A DNA stretch of 5,538 nt from Methanoregula sp. (GCA_026394635.1 JAPKXV010000444.1:1-5538), one strand, 5' to 3'. Counted from the stretch's first letter, positions 1 through 5,515 are shown. The notes: generated by a model from the sequence alone, not told the origin. Numbers and translations: made by a program.

Positions 1-1
1 C

Positions 2-444
2 CTGATCATCATTGGGGCGCTTATGGCAGGTTGTACAGGCACCGAGAATAGTGCCACTCCTGCACCGACACCGGTAGTGATCCAGACCCCAATCCCAACT
101 CAGACTCCTTCATTTACCTTGGGGGCATCCTATCTCAGTCACCCTACACCCTACTCCTTCACGAGCGAGAAAGATCCTCCCTACACCGAACAATTCCGGG
201 CGACAAGTGAGCCGTGGGGTATCGAATTTACCGTCAATCCGACAAATGAAGACCCGCAGTACACCTGGTTTGAGATGAAGGTTACGCAAATGGACACCGG
301 AAAGACGGATACATTCGGGTATGGCCGCACCTATGGGTAGAAAAGCACCAGTTGCATCCGATGTATAATGGCGGACCGTATACGATTGAGATGAAGGGCA
401 ACCGTGTCAGCGTCAACGTCAATATCGCAAAGCGGAATCCGTAG
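2..444 (+). pseudogene. Lipoprotein, 5'-partial and frameshifted
   Basis: The reading frame is open from base 2, so the true start lies left of the window. It begins with a hydrophobic run (LIIIGAL) followed by a lipobox MAGC whose cysteine codon is at 32-34, so the mature protein should be exported and lipid-anchored. A Thr/Pro-rich linker follows (about 50-110), then a compact domain rich in aromatic residues. The frame stops at 338-340 (TAG). A different frame, readable from 331 through VEKHQLHPMYNGG to the stop at 442-444, gives a convincing C-terminus ending in NIAKRNP. Restoring one missing base near 334 joins the halves as ...GRTY-x-VEKHQ.... This implies a one-base deletion, either a real mutation or a sequencing error. 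The first ATG in the window (23) falls inside the signal peptide and is not the start. The function is unknown. The gene after it begins 15 bases downstream on the same strand. Confidence 0.72.
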
Positions 445-459
445 GTAACGTGATTTGGT

Positions 460-903
460 ATGTTCGAAGACTGGATTGTAGGTGCGTGCGGAATCATTGT
501 GGTAGTTGTTGCGTTTTGTCTTACCCTTATCATAATCCGGAGAGAGCAGCGCCACCTGATCGAGAGCAAATACAAGATGCTGGTATATAGCGAACTGCTC
601 CATGCAGTCACCGAACTCAACCTTGCCATAGACGACCAGTATAAGATCGACAGGGCAAAAAAGAACCTCGCGTATTCGGTAAACCGCTTGAACCTCATCG
701 CAAGTTCCGGGGTATTAAAGAGCACAAATGACCTTCTTGACTTTTTAAATGAGCATCTGGGGAAGGAGTTTGACGCGTTGCGGCTCCACAATATCCTCAA
801 CTCGCTCGTGATCGAGGCGCGGCGGGATCTCAACCCCGGTCATGCCCGAAAGGTTGAAGATGCACAGGTACGGTTCAGGTTTTTCGCACCTCCCAAAAAA
901 TAA
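460..903 (+). CDS. Small membrane-anchored hypothetical protein
   Basis: A 147-residue protein that I cannot assign to a named family. Residues about 6-26 form one strongly hydrophobic helix (IVGACGIIVVVV onward) followed at once by RREQRH. By the positive-inside rule this places the N-terminus outside and the rest in the cytoplasm. Residues about 35-125 look almost wholly alpha-helical, with amphipathic heptad-like spacing of Leu, Ile and Val, and include a basic-acidic stretch IEARRDL near 118-124. The tail ends in a basic PPKK. The start ATG at 460 is preceded by GTGAT (450-454), a partial Shine-Dalgarno match with 5-base spacing. It lies 15 bases after the frameshifted lipoprotein, so cotranscription is likely and an envelope-related role is possible. 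A long open frame on the opposite strand over it is a shadow. Confidence 0.75.
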   Translation: MFEDWIVGACGIIVVVVAFCLTLIIIRREQRHLIESKYKMLVYSELLHAVTELNLAIDDQYKIDRAKKNLAYSVNRLNLIASSGVLKSTNDLLDFLNEHLGKEFDALRLHNILNSLVIEARRDLNPGHARKVEDAQVRFRFFAPPKK

Positions 904-969
904 TATCGGGCATGAACATACCCTCAACATTTTCATCCGACCCGCATGCAGGGGGCCCGGCTTTCATCC

Positions 970-993
970 CCGTTTAAAAAACGGCATAAACTC
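970..993 (+). promoter_or_regulatory. Candidate promoter of the ubiX-ubiD-acnX operon
   Basis: A TATA-like A/T tract, TTTAAAAAA (973-981), sits about 65 bases before the ubiX start, with a second candidate CATAAACTC at 985-993. Archaeal transcripts usually start about 25 bases after the TATA box, which would give a leader of roughly 30-45 bases. The first tract lies inside a perfect inverted repeat, CCGTTT-AAA-AAACGG (970-984). The repeat could instead be the end of the upstream transcript, with the T-run at 994-998 assisting. Assignment is by position and composition only. Confidence 0.4.
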
Positions 994-1041
994 TTTTTGG
1001 TTCCGGCTCTGACATTGGTATGAAAGAAGAGCGGTCCAACA

Positions 1042-1596
1042 ATGAAAAAAGAGTTTGTCATCGGGGTCACGGGTGCGAGCGGGATCTGTTACGCACGACG
1101 GTTGCTTGAGGTGCTCTGCACTGATGCAAAGGTGCACATCATCATTTCTGATGTGGCTGAGAGCATTGCATCCCACGAAGGTGTCGTGCTCTCCGGTTTT
1201 TCAGCGAAATATCATGACAACAACCAGATGTTTTCTGAAATCGCAAGCGGGTCGTACCGGTATGACGGGATGGTGGTGATCCCCTGCAGCCAGAAAACGC
1301 TTGCCGCGATTTCACACGGGTACGCGGACAACCTCATCACCCGGACAGCAGACGTGTGCTTAAAAGAGCGCCGGAAATGCATCCTCGTTACCCGCGAAAC
1401 CCCGCTCTCGGGAATTCACCTTACCAACATGCTTGCCGCACACCAGGCAGGAGCGGTGATCATGCCTGCAAGCCCCGGGTTCTACAACCATCCAAAAACA
1501 GTCAACGACCTCGTGGATATGGTAGTGTCCCGCGTGCTTGACCATCTGGGGGTTGAACACGAACTCACCGAACGATGGAGTGGCCCTGATGCGTGA
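1042..1596 (+). CDS. ubiX: UbiX-family flavin prenyltransferase
   Basis: This 184-residue flavoprotein, normal length for the family, joins dimethylallyl phosphate to reduced FMN to make prenylated FMN, the cofactor of UbiD-type decarboxylases. The N-terminal Rossmann-like motif GVTGASG is at residues 8-14, and the family block PCSQKTLAAI is at 81-90. Residues equivalent by spacing to the known Pseudomonas UbiX active-site residues are all present: Arg101, Lys108 (in CLKERRK), Glu119 (in TRETPLS), Tyr148 (in PGFY) and Arg164 (in SRVLDHLG). It is therefore probably active. The ATG at 1042 gives the expected MKKEFVIGVTG start, although no strong Shine-Dalgarno precedes it. It is the first gene of a three-gene operon, and its last eight bases overlap the ubiD start. 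Its neighbour is the enzyme that uses its product. Archaeal UbiX proteins are often annotated as UbiX/Pad1 or as an aromatic acid decarboxylase subunit, but that older label is misleading. Confidence 0.93.
   Translation: MKKEFVIGVTGASGICYARRLLEVLCTDAKVHIIISDVAESIASHEGVVLSGFSAKYHDNNQMFSEIASGSYRYDGMVVIPCSQKTLAAISHGYADNLITRTADVCLKERRKCILVTRETPLSGIHLTNMLAAHQAGAVIMPASPGFYNHPKTVNDLVDMVVSRVLDHLGVEHELTERWSGPDA
1577..1580 (+). promoter_or_regulatory. Shine-Dalgarno deciding the ubiD start
   Basis: GGAG inside the end of ubiX lies 8 bases before the ATG at 1589. It favours that ATG over the TTG at 1538, which would add 17 residues not typical of the family. Confidence 0.6.
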
Positions 1597-2824
1597 GTTT
1601 ATAGAAAAGATGCGGGAACGCGGGCTTGTTGTTGATGTCGAGGAACCGGCATCGGTCGACATGCAGGCCCCGAAGATGGCAGCCGCGACCGACAAGCTTC
1701 TCTTCTTCCATAAGATCAACGGTGCCCGGGCGGTCATGAACCTCACGGCCAGCCGGACTTCGCTCTCCCTTGCGCTGGGAATTGACGAAAAGAAGATCGT
1801 AAAGACCCTCGCCGATGCAAAATTTGACGGGAAGGTAGTGGCGGACGGCGTGCTCCCGACCAAAAAACCGGACCTCGCCAGTCTCCCGATCATGCACCAT
1901 TTCCCCAAAGACGCCGGGAAATATATCACGGCAGGTATTGTATTCTCCCGGTTCGATGGCATCGAGAATGCCTCCATCCACCGGATGCAGGTGCTGGACG
2001 ATCACCGGGTGGCGGCACGGCTCGTGGAAGGCCGGCACACGCACGTGATGCTGGGAAAGGCGCTCGCCAAAGGTGAAAAACTGCCCATTGCCGTCACCAT
2101 CGGGACTCACCCGGCAGTGACCTTTGCCAGCTGCACCCGGGTGCCCACCGGTATGGAGCTCGGGTATGCTGCAGAACTCCTCGGTGGCGAGATCCGGGTG
2201 AGGAGATGCAGCAACGGGGTGCTGGTACCCGACGCGGAGATCGTGCTGGAAGGATATATCGGTGCAGACGTCACCGATGAAGGGCCGTTTGTGGATATTA
2301 CAGGAACCTATGACCCGATACGGCGTCAGCCGGTGATCGAGTTTACCGGCATGTATACAAAACCGGATTTCATCTACCATGGGATCCTGCCCGGAGGCGA
2401 TGAACATAAAGTGCTGATGGGCTGCCCGTATGAACCGAAGATCTACCGCACAGTTGCCGGTGTGACGGAAGTGAGGAACGTTGTCCTGACGAAAGGCGGT
2501 TGTGGTTATCTTCACGCGGTAATCCAGATCAGGAAGAGCACGCAGGGAGATGCAAAGAACGCGATCATGGCGGCATTCGCTGCGCACACGTCCCTCAAGC
2601 ACGTCGTGGTAGTGGACGAGGATATCGATCCCACCGATCCGCACGATGTGGAGTACGCGATTGCGACCCGCGTGAGCGGAGACCGGGACATTATGGTGAT
2701 CACCGGTGTGCGGGGGTCGTCTCTCGACCCGTGCCAGCTCGAGGACGGGACCAATGTCAAGGTTGGTGTTGACGCGACGATGGTCCTGGGCAGGGAGGAT
2801 GACTTCCGGCGTGCAACCTGGTGA
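1589..2824 (+). CDS. UbiD-family decarboxylase, probable anhydromevalonate phosphate decarboxylase
   Basis: A 411-residue UbiD-fold enzyme using prenylated FMN and a divalent metal. From context the probable reaction is decarboxylation of trans-anhydromevalonate 5-phosphate to isopentenyl phosphate in the archaeal mevalonate pathway. The ATG at 1589 gives the family-like start MREFIEKM. The cofactor region ITAGIVFSR (113-121) is followed by ENASIHRMQ, where Asn127 and Arg132 match in spacing the metal-binding Asn168 and catalytic Arg173 of fungal Fdc1. His150 and Glu190 fit the other metal ligands. Acidic residues at 217, 221 and 231 (EIVLEG and EGPF) are candidates for the catalytic glutamates. 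The C-terminal block VVDEDIDPTDPHDVEYA (341-357) is typical. It is shorter than bacterial UbiD (nearly 500 residues), as expected for the archaeal branch. The gene overlaps ubiX by 8 bases and the aconitase X gene by 4, implying coupled translation. The substrate rests on gene context, so another decarboxylase role remains possible. Confidence 0.88.
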   Translation: MREFIEKMRERGLVVDVEEPASVDMQAPKMAAATDKLLFFHKINGARAVMNLTASRTSLSLALGIDEKKIVKTLADAKFDGKVVADGVLPTKKPDLASLPIMHHFPKDAGKYITAGIVFSRFDGIENASIHRMQVLDDHRVAARLVEGRHTHVMLGKALAKGEKLPIAVTIGTHPAVTFASCTRVPTGMELGYAAELLGGEIRVRRCSNGVLVPDAEIVLEGYIGADVTDEGPFVDITGTYDPIRRQPVIEFTGMYTKPDFIYHGILPGGDEHKVLMGCPYEPKIYRTVAGVTEVRNVVLTKGGCGYLHAVIQIRKSTQGDAKNAIMAAFAAHTSLKHVVVVDEDIDPTDPHDVEYAIATRVSGDRDIMVITGVRGSSLDPCQLEDGTNVKVGVDATMVLGREDDFRRATW

Positions 2825-3999
2825 AGCCCGTGGAGCTTGAGCTTGAGCCCGGGGACGAACGGATCCTTGATGGCGAGCAGGGTGAGACCCGGCAGAAGAT
2901 GCTGGAGATCCTTGTCGCTCTTGGAACGGTGTTTGGAGCAGAGCGCCTCGTTTCGGTAAAAAGTGTGCAGGTGAGCGGGGCTTCCTATAAGACCATCGGG
3001 AAATACGGGCTTGAATGGCTCGAAGAGCTCGATGCCCGGGCAGTGGTGCCTGCAGTACTGAATCCGGTCGGGATGCCAAGGGGGCGCTGGCAGGAGATGG
3101 GGGTAGATCCCGCCTTTGCAGAAAAACAGAACGCGGTTATCGCCGCATACGAACGGTTAGGAATCCGGCTGGAATGTACCTGCACACCGTACTACCTCAA
3201 CTCCCCGAGATACAAAGACCATCTTGCATGGTCTGAGTCCTCTGCGGTAAGCTATGCAAACTCGGTGATCGGGGCGCGGACCAACCGGGAGGGAGGGCCT
3301 GCCGCGCTTGCCGCTGCGATCATCGGTAAGACGCCCTGTTACGGATTGCACCTTGCCGCCAACCGCATACCTCAGATGGTGGTCGAGGTCGCAACGGGTG
3401 GCAGGGATCTCTCCATCGCACACTACGGAGCCCTCGGGTATCTCGCCGGCAAACGGGTCGGCAACCGGATCCCGTATTTCCGCGACATCCGCCCAAATGC
3501 CGACGGGCTCAAGGCGCTTGGTGCTGCGATGGCGGCGACCGGTGCTGTAGCGCTGTACCATGTTGAAGGGGTAACACCCGAAGCGTCCCGACTCCGCTTC
3601 GATACCTCAGGTCTGGAGACGATCGGTGTCGATATGCGTGAAATTGAGGGAGTTTTTTCACAGGTCGCGGTGGATGCTGTTGCCGTGGGGTGCCCGCACT
3701 GTTCCCCCGATGAACTGAAGACAACCGCCCTCCTGCTTTCGGGTAAAAAAGTGAAAATTCCGTTCTATATTTTTGCCGCCCAGGCCGTGATCGAAGCGAA
3801 CAAAGATGCCGTTGCAGCCATCGAGAAGAGCGGGGCACGGGTCTATGCCGATACCTGTATGGTGGTCTCACCTGTCATGGAGCGGTATCCTGCAATCATG
3901 GTGAACAGCGGCAAGGCGCTCGCGTACGTGCCCGACATGTGTGGTGCGGTGGTGCGGATGGGGACTCTTGAGGAATGCGTTGCTGTGGCGACCTCCTGA
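2821..3999 (+). CDS. Aconitase X large subunit, probable phosphomevalonate dehydratase large subunit
   Basis: A 392-residue protein of the aconitase X catalytic family (formerly DUF521), usual length for the large subunit alone. In archaea the large and small subunits together dehydrate (R)-mevalonate 5-phosphate to trans-anhydromevalonate 5-phosphate, using an iron-sulfur cluster. Family landmarks are ILDGEQGE (15-22), SVQVSGASYKTIG (48-60), CTCTPYY (119-125), SYANSVIGARTNREGGP (144-160), CPHCSPDEL (291-299) and DTCMVVSP (344-351). Cys121, Cys291 and Cys346 are the best cluster-ligand candidates, though I could not verify this. The start is GTG at 2821, overlapping the ubiD stop as GTGA. No Shine-Dalgarno is at normal distance (GGGAGG at 2793-2798 is too far), so initiation probably depends on coupling. 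Its place directly after the decarboxylase that would use its product supports the mevalonate role. No small subunit (DUF126-like) is found in the window, so the partner must be encoded elsewhere. Confidence 0.9.
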   Translation: MKPVELELEPGDERILDGEQGETRQKMLEILVALGTVFGAERLVSVKSVQVSGASYKTIGKYGLEWLEELDARAVVPAVLNPVGMPRGRWQEMGVDPAFAEKQNAVIAAYERLGIRLECTCTPYYLNSPRYKDHLAWSESSAVSYANSVIGARTNREGGPAALAAAIIGKTPCYGLHLAANRIPQMVVEVATGGRDLSIAHYGALGYLAGKRVGNRIPYFRDIRPNADGLKALGAAMAATGAVALYHVEGVTPEASRLRFDTSGLETIGVDMREIEGVFSQVAVDAVAVGCPHCSPDELKTTALLLSGKKVKIPFYIFAAQAVIEANKDAVAAIEKSGARVYADTCMVVSPVMERYPAIMVNSGKALAYVPDMCGAVVRMGTLEECVAVATS

Positions 4000-4002
4000 T
4001 GG

Positions 4003-4018
4003 TGGACCGTCCATTTTT
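4003..4018 (+). terminator. Probable operon terminator
   Basis: Four bases after the aconitase X stop, the arms TGGAC and GTCCA flank a single C. A real hairpin would have to open some of these pairs to form a loop. TTTTT (4014-4018) follows directly. T-runs are a main termination signal in archaea, so this is a plausible end for the three-gene operon. Confidence 0.5.
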
Positions 4019-4046
4019 GAATTCTGTTGGAAAACCCCGAACCAGA

Positions 4047-4076
4047 TTTAAAAAATTACCAGATAAAAGGGTAATT
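4047..4076 (-). terminator. Intrinsic-like terminator of the first MPDVT gene
   Basis: Perfect 7-bp arms AATTACC (4054-4060) and GGTAATT (4070-4076) enclose a 9-base loop. Read on the minus strand, the hairpin starts at the stop codon of the 4075-4404 gene and runs into a T-tract (complement of the A-run at 4050-4055). With the signal at 4003-4018 it separates two convergent transcription units. Confidence 0.6.
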
Positions 4077-4404
4077 ATCCGAGGGCTAACAGGATCTTTT
4101 TAATCTCCTCGACCACGGTTTTATCCGGGCTTTTGTTCGGCCCGACCCCTTCACCGAATGAAAGTATCTTCTGGACATCCCCCTTTTTCAGTTTGACAAA
4201 GGAGATATCCTCCCAGATCTTTTGATCAATAACATTCCAGGTGCACTGCAATAAATGCCCAAGCAGGGTTATGTCATCCTGCGTAAAAGACCTCCATTCA
4301 GGCCCAACCCCGTGCTGGATTTTCTTGATCGCCTGTTCCACCCTTTTTTCCCGCTGAAGATGATACATCCTCCTCCCCACTTCGGTCTGTGTTACATCTG
4401 GCAT
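4075..4404 (-). CDS. Hypothetical protein, MPDVT paralogue 1
   Basis: A 109-residue protein that I do not recognise. No signal peptide or membrane segment is visible. It is highly charged and probably mostly alpha-helical, with an N-terminal MPDVT, a GRR motif at 10-12, conserved tryptophans at 37, 56 and 64, a WEDISF block at 64-69 and a helical C-terminus EEIKKILLALG. A gapless hand alignment with the protein at 4705-5034 gives 38 identical positions of 109, so the two are clear paralogues. The ATG at 4404 is chosen because GGGAG lies 8 bases upstream and because the paralogue starts at the same motif. A GTG at 4428 would add eight residues but would put that Shine-Dalgarno inside the gene. 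A single-domain cytoplasmic role, perhaps regulatory or binding, is only a guess. Confidence 0.82.
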   Translation of the reverse strand: MPDVTQTEVGRRMYHLQREKRVEQAIKKIQHGVGPEWRSFTQDDITLLGHLLQCTWNVIDQKIWEDISFVKLKKGDVQKILSFGEGVGPNKSPDKTVVEEIKKILLALG

Positions 4405-4412
4405 CTCATGAA

Positions 4413-4417
4413 CTCCC
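4413..4417 (-). promoter_or_regulatory. Shine-Dalgarno of MPDVT paralogue 1
   Basis: GGGAG on the minus strand, 8 bases before the ATG at 4404. It decides against the in-frame GTG at 4428. Confidence 0.6.
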
Positions 4418-4445
4418 GTCTCTCCCACAAAATCTTGGTCAGTTG

Positions 4446-4468
4446 TTTCATGTCGTTCTCACATGAAA
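4446..4468. repeat. Perfect inverted repeat, candidate operator
   Basis: The arms TTTCATG (4446-4452) and CATGAAA (4462-4468) are perfect complements separated by 9 bases. The centre lies about 53 bases upstream of the ATG of the 4075-4404 gene, a position where a dimeric regulator could act. A hairpin in the leader transcript is an alternative. Confidence 0.45.
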
Positions 4469-4670
4469 ATCTTTGTGATACGGAAACAAAGAGCAACAAA
4501 AGAAGTGAGAATTGGATCGCCCCTCCCTTCCGGATCATGCATAATTCCCTGGAATATCGGTATTAGAGTTGATAATCAGGTACCGCATCATCTTGCCGGG
4601 AAAAAATGCACAAAAAAATATTACTGGAAAAATGGTGAAATGCCGAAGTGCTGATATGCCGAACAGAACA

Positions 4671-4685
4671 TCTGAACGCTTCAGA
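4671..4685. repeat. Small hairpin after MPDVT paralogue 2
   Basis: A perfect 6-bp stem, TCTGAA and TTCAGA, with a 3-base loop lies 20 bases past the TGA of the 4705-5034 gene on the minus strand. It could end or stabilise that transcript. No T-run follows it, so the terminator call is weak. Confidence 0.35.
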
Positions 4686-4704
4686 GAACTCGGGCTCTTT
4701 TACT

Positions 4705-5034
4705 TCAGATCGACCCCTTCAGGATCGCGCTAATCTTATTGACCGCTGTCTCCTCCCGCATCCTCTCGCTTTTCACATCGTTTCCGATACGGATAATCTC
4801 ATCCAGATCCCTTCTGGTCAGACGGGAAAAGGAACACTGTTCCCAGGTACTCCTCTCGACTGAGACCCAGGTCTCCCCCAGGATGGTGGTCAGTGACTTG
4901 AGATCCTGTTGGGAGAACGTGGCCCAGTCGGATTTGGGGTTCAGACGAATTTTCTCCAGTGCTGTTTCAACTGCCCTCTCTTTGTGGAGCTGAAAGATCC
5001 TCCTCCCCCGTTCATCACTGGTTACATCAGGCAT
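4705..5034 (-). CDS. Hypothetical protein, MPDVT paralogue 2
   Basis: A 109-residue protein, exactly the length of its paralogue at 4075-4404. It begins with the same MPDVT and keeps GRR at 10-12, Trp37, Phe40, TW at 55-56, WE at 64-65, SF at 68-69 and the Ile/Leu pattern of the last helix. About 35% identity over the full length without gaps points to an old tandem duplication, with divergence spread evenly. No membrane or secretion signal is seen. The ATG at 5034 is preferred because GAGGT (5043-5047) lies 8 bases upstream. The in-frame ATG at 5052 would place this site inside the gene and add six residues absent from the paralogue. The family is unknown to me. The even spacing of charged and hydrophobic residues suggests a helical soluble domain. 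The two copies are 300 bases apart, so each may have its own promoter. Confidence 0.83.
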   Translation of the reverse strand: MPDVTSDERGRRIFQLHKERAVETALEKIRLNPKSDWATFSQQDLKSLTTILGETWVSVERSTWEQCSFSRLTRRDLDEIIRIGNDVKSERMREETAVNKISAILKGSI

Positions 5035-5042
5035 ACATTCCA

Positions 5043-5047
5043 ACCTC
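5043..5047 (-). promoter_or_regulatory. Shine-Dalgarno of MPDVT paralogue 2
   Basis: GAGGT on the minus strand, 8 bases before the ATG at 5034, the same spacing as in the paralogue. It supports the MPDVT start over the ATG at 5052. Confidence 0.55.
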
Positions 5048-5290
5048 AGCATACTATATGACCGTAGACGAAATAGTTTTCCTCAGATAAAACGCCGGAT
5101 AAAAACCAGATTGGGTTGTAGGGCGGATAGGGGAACGGCAACGCCGGTTTTAGGCGCAATAGGTATGCATGTTGCCTGCGCCGCCGGTATGGCGTCCGGG
5201 GCGTGGAGCCATTTCAACCGTGACCTGATAGAGTAGGGGAATACGGGATCAGAGCTGTAGATCAGGCAGAATATTCCGTCCGCCGTTTTA
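5048..5290. other. G/C-rich island without a supported gene
   Basis: Bases about 5107-5240 are clearly richer in G and C than both flanks. Two opposite frames are open here. One on the minus strand (5083-5352) starts only at a TTG without a Shine-Dalgarno. One on the plus strand ends at a TAG near 5235 and reads ...GMHVACAAGMASGAW. Neither resembles a family I know. A hairpin with GGCGCA (5153-5158) and TGCGCC (5177-5182) arms lies inside, and GCCGGT occurs twice. The segment could be a decayed gene or element, or an untranslated RNA. A TATA-like TTTTATC on the minus strand (about 5087-5093) might serve the 4705-5034 gene. Confidence 0.35.
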
Positions 5291-5425
5291 TCACGGTAAA
5301 TTTGCCGGAGTCCTAACGCGAATTGCCGGTTTTCTTTTACTGCTGCAGGCAATCAGTCGCTTGGTAAAACGGTATATCACCGGTTGTCCATTCATGTCAA
5401 AATCACCAATTTTTAATAGCTTCAC
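5291..5425 (-). CDS. Possible small protein, 44 residues
   Basis: A short open frame starts at GTG 5425 and ends at TGA 5291-5293. AGGAG (5432-5436) lies 6 bases before the GTG, the best-placed Shine-Dalgarno in this part of the window. The product begins MKLLKIGDFDMNGQPVIYRF and is strongly basic in its second half (KRKPAIRVR), so nucleic-acid binding is conceivable. An internal ATG at residue 11 is also preceded by GGTGAT, offering an alternative start. Upstream are an inverted repeat (5448-5469) and a TATA-like tract (5479-5490) in the order expected for a regulated promoter. I recognise no family. It could also be the intact start of a longer gene that has decayed into the G/C-rich segment further along. 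Confidence 0.42.
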   Translation of the reverse strand: MKLLKIGDFDMNGQPVIYRFTKRLIACSSKRKPAIRVRTPANLP

Positions 5426-5447
5426 GCGACACTCCTACTATTCATGG

Positions 5448-5469
5448 TTTGGGATGAAAATGTCCCAAA
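5448..5469. repeat. Perfect inverted repeat, candidate operator
   Basis: The arms TTTGGGA (5448-5454) and TCCCAAA (5463-5469) pair perfectly around an 8-base spacer, TGAAAATG. The repeat lies between the TATA-like tract at 5479-5490 and the Shine-Dalgarno of the 44-residue frame, where the minus-strand transcript would begin. A repressor binding there would block initiation. Confidence 0.45.
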
Positions 5470-5478
5470 ACGAGATCG

Positions 5479-5490
5479 CGTTATAAAAAA
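5479..5490 (-). promoter_or_regulatory. TATA-like promoter element
   Basis: On the minus strand the complement reads TTTTTTATAACG. A start about 25 bases downstream would fall near 5455-5460, inside the inverted repeat and about 30 bases before the GTG at 5425. The tract is A/T-rich in both directions, so it might equally drive a plus-strand gene beyond the window. Confidence 0.35.
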
Positions 5491-5515
5491 ATGTTTTATT
5501 CCATCCTGATATACC

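Larger units (their letters stand above)
4405..4704. other. Gap between the paralogous genes
   Basis: This 300-base stretch holds no gene I can support. It should contain the promoter of the 4075-4404 gene, but no TATA box stands out. Visible items are the inverted repeat at 4446-4468, A-rich tracts around 4600-4635, and a small hairpin TCTGAA-CGC-TTCAGA (4671-4685) just past the stop of the second paralogue, which lacks a T-tract. Short plus-strand open frames here have no Shine-Dalgarno or family-like sequence. Confidence 0.55.

Noticed and set aside
325..345. Programmed ribosomal frameshift in the lipoprotein
   Set aside because: The bases around the stop (CCTATGGGTAG) do not form a slippery heptamer, and no strong structure follows, so a simple base loss is more likely.
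282..833. A 183-codon minus-strand open frame
   Set aside because: It is antisense to the lipoprotein tail and the membrane protein, has low-complexity Thr and Ser runs, and has no family-like sequence.
1020..1041. ATG at 1020 as the ubiX start
   Set aside because: It is out of frame with the UbiX motifs, while the ATG at 1042 gives the correct N-terminus.
1538..1588. Extended decarboxylase start at a TTG
   Set aside because: The added 17 residues do not resemble the family, while the ATG at 1589 has GGAG 8 bases upstream and gives the usual MREFIEK start.
1565..3079. A 504-codon open frame on the minus strand
   Set aside because: It is antisense to the decarboxylase and the start of the aconitase X gene, whose family motifs are unmistakable. 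Its product is rich in His, Arg and Pro, typical of a shadow of G/C-rich codons.
4463..4654. A 63-codon plus-strand open frame between the paralogues
   Set aside because: It has no Shine-Dalgarno before its ATG and no recognisable pattern, and it overlaps the inverted repeat and the expected promoter region of the first paralogue.
5083..5352. An 89-codon minus-strand open frame
   Set aside because: Its only start is a TTG with no ribosome site. It overlaps the better-supported 44-residue frame and resembles no protein I know.
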